Of a DNA stretch of 13,741 nt, positions 6,146 through 13,535 are shown piece after piece. Within the stretch, counting starts at the first letter, position 1, and every line of letters starts with the position of its first letter. This DNA is from Treponema sp. (lineage in GTDB: Bacteria > Spirochaetota > Spirochaetia > Treponematales > Treponemataceae). Location: assembly GCA_004554075.1 (NCBI GenBank), contig SFOB01000065.1, forward strand, positions 1 to 13,741, written 5' to 3'. A program made the translations under genes and the position numbers. The notes under the pieces are model-generated. The model made no database searches. It was not told the origin of the DNA and saw only the letters and a list, made by a program, of their open reading frames with translations.

Positions 6146-7759
6146 TTACTCGTATTTGTCGCGGATGACAAGTTTTACGAGAGTTTTTGATTTTTGCAGA
6201 ACTGTTCGGCGCTGCTCAATAAGCTCCTCTTTTTTAAGACTGATTCTTGCGTAATCACAGATTGCCTTACCAAAATCAGAAAGAGTTGCCGGAGACTCAG
6301 CCTCGCAGGCAAGAATTACATTCTTTTTTGCAATAAAATGCTTGAAGAACTGAACAAACTCATCGTTATCAAGAGGGAGACCATAAAGCATGATGATTCT
6401 TTTGTAATCCTGGATTCTTGCAAAGGTCTGGCAGCAGGCAACAAGCTTTGAACTGAAGTTATTCTTGTCATTTTCATCTTTTGCAAGTTTTTCTGCAATT
6501 ACATAAAGTTCTGGATCTTCTGGAAGTTCTCCAGTCGGCTCACAGTTGAATATTGCACTAAGGCCTACTGAATCAGTAAGAATCTGAGCCTTACTATCCA
6601 GAACATCAGGATTATCTGCATTATGAGTTGCAAGCTCATCTTCTTCGTTCTTAGCAAAAAGCTTTTCCAGTTCAGAATCAGTAATTGCAGCAGAAGAGCC
6701 CTGACTTGAATCAGCCATAACAGACATTGCCTCTGAAAGAACTTCTGTTTCCTTTTCACTTACAGCAACATCTTCTGAAATTGCAGAGCGCTCTTTTTCA
6801 TCACCCATAATATCTGCAAGCATGGAATCTACAGCACTGTCTGTATTTATAACTTCTTCTGCTGGAGTTTCTGGAGCAGGCTCTGAAGCGGCAGCAAAAT
6901 CAGCTTGAACTTCCGGCTCCTCTGCCGGCGCCTTAGCATCCATAAATACAGCTTCTTCATCAGAAGCACCTATTTCTGCGCTGAAAGTATCATCATCTTC
7001 AAACTCTTCATCATCAACTTCAGCAAAGCCTGCCGAAATATCATCTGCATTATCTTTAAAGAAAGATACCTGAGAGCCCTGACCTATACTTGTCTTTAAG
7101 ACTACTCTATCGCCCTCATCTGCGGCCTCATAAAGATAACCGTCCTCTTCTCCAACATAGAAAAGACCGCCTTCTCCATCAACACGGATGTTGCGGATAG
7201 AAGTACAACCTTCAAAGGCATCTGGAGCAAGATACTCAATGCTAGAAGGAAAAACAATACTTTCCAGCGATGTACAGCCTGCAGCAGCACGAGACTCAAT
7301 GCGGCGTACTGTTGGTGGAATTACAAGAGATTTAATAGAAGAACAGCCTTCAAAAACACTTTCAGGCAAAACTGTAATTCCTGCGCGGAAAGGAATTTCA
7401 GGGAGAGATTCACAGTTCTTAAAAAGACCTTCCGGGAAAGAAGAAACGGCAGACGGCATATTTACCTTGGTAAGCGCTGAACAGCCGGAAAAAAGATATG
7501 GTGGAAGCTCTGTGAGGCCAGAAGGAAGTTTTACCTTCTGCAGAACCTTTGAATTTTCAAAAAGACAGTTTCCAAGTTCTACAACAGAATCTGGCAGGGA
7601 GATTGACTCGTAGGGACAATCTGAAAAAACATCATCATCAATTCTATGTGCGCCAAAAGGAACACGACCAGTAAAGTCATTAGAGGTATCATCAACTCCA
7701 AGAACTGTGTGTGAATCTTCAGAATACAGAAGACCATTTTTTTTGATATACGAAGCCAT
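6146..7759 (-). CDS. BspA-type leucine-rich repeat protein with acidic linker
   Basis: The 537-residue product has three parts. Residues 1-200 hold at least six BspA-like repeats of exactly 23 residues, beginning near 55, 78, 101, 124, 147 and 170, with the pattern LPxSVxxLxxxLFxxCxxLxxV. Residues about 235-400 form a long Asp/Glu/Ala/Ser/Pro-rich segment, likely disordered. Residues about 400-537 are predominantly helical and end in a Lys/Arg-rich stretch (LVKLVIRDKYE). No signal peptide, membrane segment or lipobox is present, so unlike many treponemal LRR surface proteins it looks cytoplasmic. The role is unknown; LRRs of this type generally bind proteins. The ATG has AAGGAA six bases upstream. 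It sits between cimA and ilvD on the same strand, with its own promoter in the gap after cimA, so it may lead an LRR-ilvD transcript. Confidence 0.85.
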   Translation of the reverse strand: MASYIKKNGLLYSEDSHTVLGVDDTSNDFTGRVPFGAHRIDDDVFSDCPYESISLPDSVVELGNCLFENSKVLQKVKLPSGLTELPPYLFSGCSALTKVNMPSAVSSFPEGLFKNCESLPEIPFRAGITVLPESVFEGCSSIKSLVIPPTVRRIESRAAAGCTSLESIVFPSSIEYLAPDAFEGCTSIRNIRVDGEGGLFYVGEEDGYLYEAADEGDRVVLKTSIGQGSQVSFFKDNADDISAGFAEVDDEEFEDDDTFSAEIGASDEEAVFMDAKAPAEEPEVQADFAAASEPAPETPAEEVINTDSAVDSMLADIMGDEKERSAISEDVAVSEKETEVLSEAMSVMADSSQGSSAAITDSELEKLFAKNEEDELATHNADNPDVLDSKAQILTDSVGLSAIFNCEPTGELPEDPELYVIAEKLAKDENDKNNFSSKLVACCQTFARIQDYKRIIMLYGLPLDNDEFVQFFKHFIAKKNVILACEAESPATLSDFGKAICDYARISLKKEELIEQRRTVLQKSKTLVKLVIRDKYE

Positions 7760-7785
7760 AAACTTTCCTTAAAACAGTTTTAACT

Positions 7786-7814
7786 ATTTTACCATAGGAA
7801 AGTGTATTTGTCAT
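7786..7814 (-). promoter_or_regulatory. Promoter for the LRR gene, extended -10
   Basis: On the minus strand ATGACA (7814-7809, five of six) is followed after 17 bases by TAAAAT (7791-7786, five of six), preceded by TGG as in an extended -10. The -35 begins two bases past the cimA stop. The predicted start near 7779 leaves a 20-base leader holding the AAGGAA ribosome binding site. No terminator separates it from cimA, so readthrough would add to its output. Confidence 0.6.
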
Positions 7815-7815
7815 T

Positions 7816-9381
7816 TTATTTCGAAAGCTTCAACTCAAAAGAATCAACAAGTGCTATCCATGAGGCTTCAATAACGTCGGAAGAAACTCCCACAGTTGTC
7901 CAGCTGGACTGGCCGTCTGTAGACTCAATAATTACACGAACGCGGGCTGCGGTTGCAGACTTAGAGTCAAGAACGCGTACCTTATAGTCCACCAGGCGGA
8001 AGTTAGAAACAACCGGATAGAACTTTTCCAGAGCCTTACGAAGGGCAATATCGAGGGCGTTGACAGGACCGTCTCCCTCACCTGCTGTAATTTCAAAGTT
8101 ACCGTCTACTTCAACCTTTATCTGGGCACAGCAGCAGACTCCCTCTTCTGGACGCGGATTTGAACCGGTTGTCTGATAGTAGTGAAGCTTAAAGAAAGGC
8201 TTATACTGACCAAGCATTTTGCGAACAAGAAGTTCAAAAGAGCCATCCGCACCTTCAAACTGATAGCCTGCAGACTCGAGTTCTTTTACCTTAGCCATAA
8301 GGTCGCTTACAATCGGGTCGTTGCGCTTTACATCTGGTACAAAACGGCGGATTTTTTCCAGAATCATACTGCGTCCGGCAACCTCGCTCATAAGGAAAAC
8401 GCGGCTGTTGCCTACTGTTTCTGGAGTGATATGCTCGTAGGCAAATGGATTTTTAAGTACGGCATCAATATGCATGCCAGCCTTGTGGGCAAAAGCGTCT
8501 TTACCAACATAAGGCGACTGAGGATTTACACGGATATTTGTAAGCTCTGCCACACGTTTACAGATGGCAGTAAGATTTTTAAGGCTTTCTTCCGGAACTA
8601 CCTGATAGCCCATTTTAATTTGAAGATTAGGAATAATTGTAGAAAGATTTGCGTTACCTGTGCGCTCGCCAAAACCAAGAAGCACACCCTGAACATGAGT
8701 TGCACCTTCTTTTACTGCAACAAGAGAGTTTGCAACTGCTAAGCCGCAGTCGTTGTGGGTATGGATTCCAACAGTAACTTTTTTTCCGTAAAGTTTTACA
8801 ACCTCACTCACAGCCCGGCGACATTCGTCTATCATAAAGCCGCCCTTGGTTTCGCAGAGACAGAGCACACTTGCGCCCCCCTCTACTGCAGCCTTAAGTG
8901 TTTCCAGGGCATAAGTCTTATCTTCTTCGTAGGCGGTGAAAAAATGTTCTGCGTCGTAAATTACTTTGCGGCCGTTAGCGGCGAGGAAGGCGCAGGACTC
9001 GCGGATCATTTTGAGATTTTCTTCAGTAGTGGTTTTGAGAATATCGGTTACCTGGAAGGTCCAGGATTTTCCAAAGATTACAACTGTTTTTGTTTCAGCA
9101 GCAAGAAGACTTTTGAGATTTGCATCATCTTCACAGCGGCAGTTTTTGCGGCGGGTTGAACCAAAGGCACAAACCTGTGCATTTTTAAATTTAACATCAG
9201 CTACCGCTTTGAAAAATTCCATATCCTTAGGATTCGACCCAGGGTTACCGGCCTCGATGTAAGTAACTCCCAGCTCGTCGAGCTCATGACAGATGTGAAG
9301 CTTATCCTGAACAGAAAAGCTTATACCCTCGCCCTGAGCACCGTCGCGTAATGTCGAATCAAGAATCTCAATTTTCTTCAT
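7816..9381 (-). CDS. cimA: (R)-citramalate synthase
   Basis: The 521-residue product belongs to the DRE-TIM metallolyase family of alpha-isopropylmalate/homocitrate synthases. It condenses pyruvate with acetyl-CoA to citramalate, the first step of threonine-independent isoleucine synthesis. Evidence: the N-terminal DSTLRDGAQ (8-16), the YDAEHFFTAY block (142-151) characteristic of the CimA branch, metal-binding HTHNDCG (207-213), GFGERTGNANL (236-246), and a C-terminal region from about 370 fitting the LeuA-type allosteric domain where isoleucine feedback would act. Length matches the CimA subfamily (about 520-530) and not LeuA of the short type. Homocitrate or isopropylmalate synthase is less likely given these blocks. 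There is no Shine-Dalgarno; the promoter at 9388-9416 would start transcription on the ATG itself. IlvD, a later enzyme of the same pathway, lies two genes downstream. Confidence 0.92.
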   Translation of the reverse strand: MKKIEILDSTLRDGAQGEGISFSVQDKLHICHELDELGVTYIEAGNPGSNPKDMEFFKAVADVKFKNAQVCAFGSTRRKNCRCEDDANLKSLLAAETKTVVIFGKSWTFQVTDILKTTTEENLKMIRESCAFLAANGRKVIYDAEHFFTAYEEDKTYALETLKAAVEGGASVLCLCETKGGFMIDECRRAVSEVVKLYGKKVTVGIHTHNDCGLAVANSLVAVKEGATHVQGVLLGFGERTGNANLSTIIPNLQIKMGYQVVPEESLKNLTAICKRVAELTNIRVNPQSPYVGKDAFAHKAGMHIDAVLKNPFAYEHITPETVGNSRVFLMSEVAGRSMILEKIRRFVPDVKRNDPIVSDLMAKVKELESAGYQFEGADGSFELLVRKMLGQYKPFFKLHYYQTTGSNPRPEEGVCCCAQIKVEVDGNFEITAGEGDGPVNALDIALRKALEKFYPVVSNFRLVDYKVRVLDSKSATAARVRVIIESTDGQSSWTTVGVSSDVIEASWIALVDSFELKLSK

Positions 9382-9387
9382 GAGTTA

Positions 9388-9416
9388 ATTATGGAAGAAA
9401 TGAGAGGGTTTTGCAA
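9388..9416 (-). promoter_or_regulatory. cimA: cimA promoter, leaderless
   Basis: On the minus strand TTGCAA (9416-9411, four of six) is followed after exactly 17 bases by CATAAT (9393-9388, five of six). Counting seven bases from the -10 gives 9381, the A of the cimA ATG. The six bases between the -10 and the ATG leave no room for a ribosome binding site, so the message would be leaderless. Confidence 0.6.
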
Positions 9417-9430
9417 GTGGGGAAAACAAA

Positions 9431-9492
9431 TGTCATCTTCGGGCTTGACCCGAAGATCTAGCTGGATTCTCCGGTCAAGCCGGAGAATGGCA
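9431..9492. repeat. Twin-hairpin intergenic element, copy 2
   Basis: The element opens with TGTCA (9431-9435) and closes with TGGCA (9488-9492). Hairpin 1 is TCTTCGGG/CCCGAAGA (9436-9443 with 9449-9456, loop CTTGA), and hairpin 2 is ATTCTCCGG/CCGGAGAAT (9466-9474 with 9480-9488, loop TCAAG). As in the copy at 6068-6131, the two loops are reverse complements (CTTGA and TCAAG here, CTTGT and ACAAG there) while the stems differ. It lies 20 bases past the stop of the barrel gene (minus strand) and upstream of the cimA promoter. Confidence 0.75.
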
Positions 9493-9512
9493 GTATTACA
9501 GTCAGTTTTTCT

Positions 9513-10832
9513 TTACAGAATGTGGCTTACGTAGAAACCGCAAGACCAAGCGTTGCGTGTTTTTCCGTCGAATGCCTTTCTGTTTTCCAAGTTCAGGTTA
9601 AGATCAAAGTCAGTCTTTTTAGAGAACTTGTATTTTACAGAAGGACGGATTGTAAAGATGTGTCCGCCGTTCCAGTCATCATCATCCCAGTCCTTGTTTT
9701 TAGAACCGAATGCAAGAGAACCGTAAGCATTGAACTGGAAGTCCTTGTTAATAGGAACAATAAGAGCAGCTCCAGCGTACCAAGCGAATGTATAATCGTC
9801 ATTTTCAAATAAGTTCAAGCCAGCTTCCGGACGCAAAGAAAGTTTTGAGTTAGGAACAGAGAAAGTAATCGCGCCTCCAATTCCGTAAGCCTCGTCATCC
9901 TTTTCTTTTGTGAACAAAGAATCCATTGCAAGATAAACTTCAAGCAAAAAGTTTTTTGCGCCGATTGTTGAGCCAGCGTAGAAGTTTGCGGCATCTTCAA
10001 ATGCGCCTTCCATTGCGGCACCAATGCTGATCCAGTTTACAGGAGCAAATTTTACACCAAAGTTTACAGCAGGATCATCTGTGTTAAATCCATTAGGAAT
10101 AGCAGCTCCAGCTTCAAAGTTCATCTTTCCTTTTGAAACATATCTTACGCCAAGTCCTCTTCTTGCATAGGAATTTGAATAAGGAATGAATCCTACAACG
10201 TCCGCAGTGCCAGGAGCATCTACTTTGAACTTATAGTAGCCTGCGCAGTCAGATGAAGTTGAGCTAGGATAGAACGAGCCTGAGCGGTCATCGTAAGCTG
10301 TGCTGAATCCGCCCTGTCTTACGTGAGCATTAGGTCCCCAAACCCAGTCGCCGTATCCCGGAGCAGGTCCGACTTTCCAATTGAGTTTTGTTCCCATTCC
10401 AAAGTCAAAGTTGCGGTTGATATGATAAACAAAGTTCAAATAAAAAGCATCAGTAATTGTGTTGTTTGAATTAATAGCATTATTATAGCCGTCATTATTC
10501 GTATTTGTGTGATTTCCGCCTCTAGTATTGCGTCCATAATGAAGAGCAAGCGGATTCAAGTTTGTTGTTCCAATTTCAAAGTTGTCAACATCGCCGCCGT
10601 TTTCATAGTTTGCCAATGCGCCCATGTTGAGCATTCCGTCCATCGTAAACTTGCCCTGATCAAATCTTGCCTGAAAAATATCGGTAAAACCATAGAACAT
10701 TGTGTCGCCGTCAAACGGGTTTCCAAATCCAGTCCACAAAGTGTTCTTAATCTGCGCTCTTTCCAAAACCTGCGCGCTAGCAGCCGCTCCAACAAAAAGA
10801 GCAATGGCAATTCCCAAAACAACCTTTTTCAC
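9513..10832 (-). CDS. Predicted outer-membrane beta-barrel protein
   Basis: The 439-residue product has a signal peptide (MKKVVLGIAI..., cut after ASA at residue 20) and then alternating amphipathic strands typical of a transmembrane beta-barrel. Examples are FDFGMGTKLNW, MNFEAGAAI, AYGIGGAITFSV, FQFNAYGSLAFGS and FDLNLNLENRK, with Gly/Asn/Asp-rich turns. An Asn-rich stretch at residues 101-128 and an Asp-rich DDDDWNGG near 390 look like surface loops. The last strand ends YVSHIL, not in Phe. It is likely a spirochaetal porin-like or surface protein; no named family can be given. The start is GTG (10832-10830), supported by a strong GGAGG six bases upstream; the first residue is still Met. 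A 62-base twin-hairpin element follows the gene. Confidence 0.8.
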   Translation of the reverse strand: MKKVVLGIAIALFVGAAASAQVLERAQIKNTLWTGFGNPFDGDTMFYGFTDIFQARFDQGKFTMDGMLNMGALANYENGGDVDNFEIGTTNLNPLALHYGRNTRGGNHTNTNNDGYNNAINSNNTITDAFYLNFVYHINRNFDFGMGTKLNWKVGPAPGYGDWVWGPNAHVRQGGFSTAYDDRSGSFYPSSTSSDCAGYYKFKVDAPGTADVVGFIPYSNSYARRGLGVRYVSKGKMNFEAGAAIPNGFNTDDPAVNFGVKFAPVNWISIGAAMEGAFEDAANFYAGSTIGAKNFLLEVYLAMDSLFTKEKDDEAYGIGGAITFSVPNSKLSLRPEAGLNLFENDDYTFAWYAGAALIVPINKDFQFNAYGSLAFGSKNKDWDDDDWNGGHIFTIRPSVKYKFSKKTDFDLNLNLENRKAFDGKTRNAWSCGFYVSHIL

Positions 10833-10882
10833 TTAAAGCCTCCAAAAGTTAAAAAAAAGTGTTATAAACAAAGTAGCATAAT

Positions 10883-10895
10883 ATTAGTTACTAAT
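10883..10895. promoter_or_regulatory. Palindrome upstream of the barrel gene, possible operator
   Basis: ATTAGT-T-ACTAAT is a perfect 6-bp inverted repeat with one central base, about 50 bases upstream of the GTG start. On the minus strand it overlaps the end of a candidate -10 (TAGAAT), which has TTGCTT 17 bases upstream. That placement suits a repressor site. Both promoter boxes are weak (three and five matches), so this is tentative. Confidence 0.3.
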
Positions 10896-10935
10896 TCTAC
10901 AGAGAAAACACAAAAAAAGCAAATGGCACAGCTGA

Positions 10936-11236
10936 TTATTCAGTTTCTCGCAATCTCTGTTCAACAAGTTTTATTATCTTTTTTTGGTGTTTTCTGAGTT
11001 TTCTTTACAAATACAACTCCAATTAAAATAATTTGCCCTTTTTGATACTTGAATAAAGAACGAAGCTCATTTGATTTTATTTCAAAAATATTGCCATAAA
11101 TCGGCTTTACTCTGACAAATTATATGCCCAAGTTTTCAATCTTTTCATACTCCGACTTAAGCAAATCCTGCTGAGACTGTTCCAACTTAGAAATTCCAAT
11201 ATTCACAGCAGAAAGTTTTTTCACTTTAAACTTCAT
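10936..11236 (-). pseudogene. Broken RelE/HigB-like toxin gene (Gp49-like family)
   Basis: Reading the minus strand from ATG at 11236 gives MKFKVKKLSAVNIGISKLEQ and so on to codon 38, then an in-frame TAA at 11122-11120. The same frame continues FVRVKPIYGNIFEIKSNELR, then LFKYQKGQIILIGVVFVKKT, then QKTPKK. A one-base excess in a run of seven A (10985-10979) then shifts it; the next frame gives KIIKLVEQRLRETE and a stop at 10938-10936. The LFEIKS/ELRxLF core followed by KKTQKTPKK and a helical tail is the hallmark of phage-derived Gp49-like RelE/HigB toxins, which cleave ribosome-bound mRNA. Joined, it is 99 codons, the usual length. With one stop and one shift it is most likely inactive. No HTH antitoxin gene lies on either side. 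An assembly error could explain the A-run shift but not the stop. Confidence 0.7.
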
Positions 11237-11240
11237 AGTT

Positions 11241-11270
11241 TTTATATAATAGATATTTTGAAATCGTCAA
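11241..11270 (-). promoter_or_regulatory. Promoter of the broken toxin gene
   Basis: On the minus strand TTGACG (11270-11265, five of six) is followed after 18 bases by TATAAA (11246-11241, five of six). A TATATA two bases further upstream gives 16-base spacing. Either places the start on or next to the ATG at 11236, with no Shine-Dalgarno. Part of this region faces the divergent lipoprotein promoter. Confidence 0.5.
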
Positions 11271-11298
11271 CATATTCAAAAAAAAAAAGAAAATATCC

Positions 11299-11326
11299 TT
11301 GCAGTTTTTGAAAAAAAACGTATATA
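11299..11326 (+). promoter_or_regulatory. Promoter of the lipoprotein gene
   Basis: TTGCAG (11299-11304, four of six) is followed by 16 bases and TATATA (11321-11326), or by 18 bases to a second TATATA at 11323. The resulting leader of about 30 bases contains GGAGG (11354-11358) ahead of the ATG at 11363. An A-run of eight sits in the spacer and another A-rich tract lies just upstream (11278-11290), which could act as an UP-like or bent segment. Confidence 0.45.
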
Positions 11327-11362
11327 TAGTTAATAGTTGATTCAATCATTTATGGAGGAATT

Positions 11363-12016
11363 ATGAAAAAAACAGTCAAGGCAATGATTCTTTTTATACC
11401 GGTGGCATTTTTACTTTCGTGTGCTTCTATGCCAGGCAGACAGGACTCAGAAATCACTGCGGAAAAAAACACGGCGGCAAAAGTCATTCCTATAAACAAT
11501 CAGCTTCCAAAAGGAACTCTTGAGCTTATAGACGGATTTGAAGAAGAGAACTTTTGGTATGCGCTGGGAGAAACAAAAAGCGAAGACTATTCCACAGACA
11601 CAGACACCACGGAAGAATGGAGCTCACAAGGAGATTTCTGCGCGCAATGGAGCTTTGCAAAAATTCCAGAAAACTCAAAAGCTTCATTTATAATAGAAAA
11701 TCTCGCGCAAAAAGACTGGTCGGACGCAAAAGCCTTGATTGCAGACATAAACAACACTTGCCAAAATCCACTTGCAATTCTTTTGGAAACTCAAGGAGGA
11801 CCTCATCATATAATTTCAAGAACAAAAGAAATTCCCCTTGGAATAGGCGAAAACATAAATGTCTACTTTGACCTGCTACATGAAATAACAGATGAAAACG
11901 GCAATCAAATTTCCGCCATAATCGAAAACGACGACATAAGGAGCGTTTCTTTCCAAATAAAAGGCAAAAGTTTTTCAGGCTCAGTCTTTGTTGACAACAT
12001 AAATCTTGTTTATTAA
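11363..12016 (+). CDS. Lipoprotein with CIA30/CBM-like jelly-roll domain
   Basis: The 217-residue product has a lipoprotein signal: MKK, a hydrophobic core, and lipobox FLLSC with Cys20 as the lipidated residue, a spacing acceptable for spirochaetes. After a polar linker, residues about 50-217 form one beta-sandwich beginning LELIDGFEEENFWYALG and ending FSGSVFVDNINLVY. Opening with a phrase like DGFE...FW and closing with VFVDNI is typical of CIA30/CBM11-like galactose-binding folds, often tied to glycan binding. The ligand here is unknown. The start is fixed by GGAGG five bases upstream. It is convergent with the next gene, and the two stop codons share the palindrome TTAA, a 4-base overlap with no terminator between. 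Localisation, inner or outer membrane, cannot be decided from sequence. Confidence 0.8.
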   Translation: MKKTVKAMILFIPVAFLLSCASMPGRQDSEITAEKNTAAKVIPINNQLPKGTLELIDGFEEENFWYALGETKSEDYSTDTDTTEEWSSQGDFCAQWSFAKIPENSKASFIIENLAQKDWSDAKALIADINNTCQNPLAILLETQGGPHHIISRTKEIPLGIGENINVYFDLLHEITDENGNQISAIIENDDIRSVSFQIKGKSFSGSVFVDNINLVY

Positions 12017-13500
12017 TTGTCAGACGGAATCATAAGGACAACTGGACGCGACTCCTGCACAACTATTCCGTAGCCACTTGCCTTGCATGGCTGCAAAACA
12101 TATTTCTTTTGAGGCGAATTGCTTTCTTCCACAGACAATTTGTAAACTCCAGAAAAACGCGCGTTGTTTTCAGAATCAGGTCGAAACTGAATATATGAAG
12201 AGTCTTCATTCACAAAGCAAGTGTAAATTCCTGTTTCCAAAAAGCCTTCAGATTCCATTGAATATTTTCCGTCCTGAAGCTTAACAGTAGAGCCGTCTGG
12301 AATTTTCCAGATGCCGTCTTTTTCAAAAGCTTCTGAAATGCCAGCCGGCTTTGACGAAGCATTTTTCAAAAACATATTCTTTCCTATTTTTTTATAGTTT
12401 CCGTCCCAAACTGCGTTTTCGCTTATAAGCATCCGGACATCATCCTGAATTCTTATATGAATTTCTTCTGTGCTTTTTAAGCTTATGTCAACTCTGCGCT
12501 GAAGATTTTCAATTTCCTGATTTATAGTGGAAAGATAAATTCCGTTGCGCCGAATATTGCTGTGCGCCCATTTGTAAACTTCTTCCGTATCGTCCTTGAA
12601 AAAAATAATCTCACGGGAATCATAGTCAAAGAAAACATAACGCAAGTTTCCGTTTGACTCAGTCATATACCAAAGTCCGCTCAAAAATTTTGCGAACGTC
12701 GAAACTGTTCCGTCCTGAATTTTCGCAAGCTCTTTTGCCGCAATTCTGCTTCCTGCCACGCGGACAGTTCTTGTCTTTACATAGCTATTTTCTGAATGCT
12801 TCCATTCGTACCGAACCTGAAGCTGATCAGCACTGCCCGGTCTCTCTGTGTCTGAAGTATAAACCCAGATTGGAAAGCTCGTGCCGTTTGCCTTTGAACG
12901 TTCATAGGCATCATAACGGTCTAGCTGCTGAATAAAAATTGTTCCGTCGCCGCGCAAATCGGCAATCTTTTTAAGTGAAAAGTTTCCGCCTGCATTTGAA
13001 ATAAAAAATGCCTGAAGAATGGAATCTCCGTTATCTGCAAATCCCTGATAAACCAAAGCGGTTCTATGCTCCCCGGTCAAATCCATGCCGGTATAAGAAA
13101 ATGTCTGCGCCTGAGAAATTTCCGTGGCAATAACAGCTTTTCTTTCGTAAACAGTTCTCTGCGGATTATAAAGTCCCACCAAAATCGCAAGATACGGACT
13201 GTCCATTGTCCTGATTACATTCACTTGATCATCAAAGCCATCGCCGTCAAAATCCATGCTCACAATGCCTATCAAGGTTTCATTGTCTTTAAGCGGAATA
13301 AGAGAAACAAGCGCGTTATCCTCTTCCATTGAAGAAAATGCTGAATTCTTTTTTTCTTCCGCGGAACTTGACATCGGCACAACAACAGAAGCTGAAGAAT
13401 TATTTTTATCCGGCGTATAGAAATAATTCTTTGCAATAAACGCAACCGCTACTGCCGCCACAATCACAATAAAAAGAGCAAGTGTAACTTTTTTCTGCAT
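12013..13500 (-). CDS. Membrane-anchored protein, pallilysin-related-like
   Basis: Starting at the ATG at 13500, the product has 495 residues. Residues 5-23 form one hydrophobic anchor or uncleaved signal, followed by a Ser/Lys-rich spacer. Residues 83-91, DFDGDGFDD, make a DxDGDG-type calcium-binding loop as found in FG-GAP/VCBS repeats, inside a beta-rich domain. A second beta-rich part from about residue 270 (SGLWYMTESNGNLRYVFF) resembles a lipocalin-like barrel. This layout recalls treponemal proteins called pallilysin-related adhesins; the link is from memory of that family and is tentative. The HExxH metalloprotease motif reported for T. pallidum pallilysin is not seen, so protease activity is not predicted. 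I reject the longer start at the TTG at 13545 and the ATG at 13515 because the promoter at 13507-13535 would start the mRNA on the ATG at 13500. Confidence 0.7.
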   Translation of the reverse strand: MQKKVTLALFIVIVAAVAVAFIAKNYFYTPDKNNSSASVVVPMSSSAEEKKNSAFSSMEEDNALVSLIPLKDNETLIGIVSMDFDGDGFDDQVNVIRTMDSPYLAILVGLYNPQRTVYERKAVIATEISQAQTFSYTGMDLTGEHRTALVYQGFADNGDSILQAFFISNAGGNFSLKKIADLRGDGTIFIQQLDRYDAYERSKANGTSFPIWVYTSDTERPGSADQLQVRYEWKHSENSYVKTRTVRVAGSRIAAKELAKIQDGTVSTFAKFLSGLWYMTESNGNLRYVFFDYDSREIIFFKDDTEEVYKWAHSNIRRNGIYLSTINQEIENLQRRVDISLKSTEEIHIRIQDDVRMLISENAVWDGNYKKIGKNMFLKNASSKPAGISEAFEKDGIWKIPDGSTVKLQDGKYSMESEGFLETGIYTCFVNEDSSYIQFRPDSENNARFSGVYKLSVEESNSPQKKYVLQPCKASGYGIVVQESRPVVLMIPSDN

Positions 13501-13506
13501 AGAAAA

Positions 13507-13535
13507 ATAATACATGAGTTGGAAATGATTTTCAA
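13507..13535 (-). promoter_or_regulatory. Promoter of the membrane-anchored protein, leaderless
   Basis: On the minus strand TTGAAA (13535-13530, five of six) is followed after exactly 17 bases by TATTAT (13512-13507, five of six). Seven bases beyond the -10 is 13500, the A of the ATG. This is the best-matching promoter in the window. It decides the start, since the boxes lie inside the longer reading frame. Confidence 0.65.

Noticed and set aside
10833..10935. Antitoxin gene beside the broken toxin
   Set aside because: No reading frame with a helix-turn-helix or any ribosome binding site is visible between the toxin remnant and the barrel gene.
10979..10985. Programmed -1 frameshift site in the toxin gene
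   Set aside because: A -1 shift at the A-run leads quickly to a stop; a +1 move is needed to reach the conserved tail, and the upstream stop at codon 39 would block it anyway.
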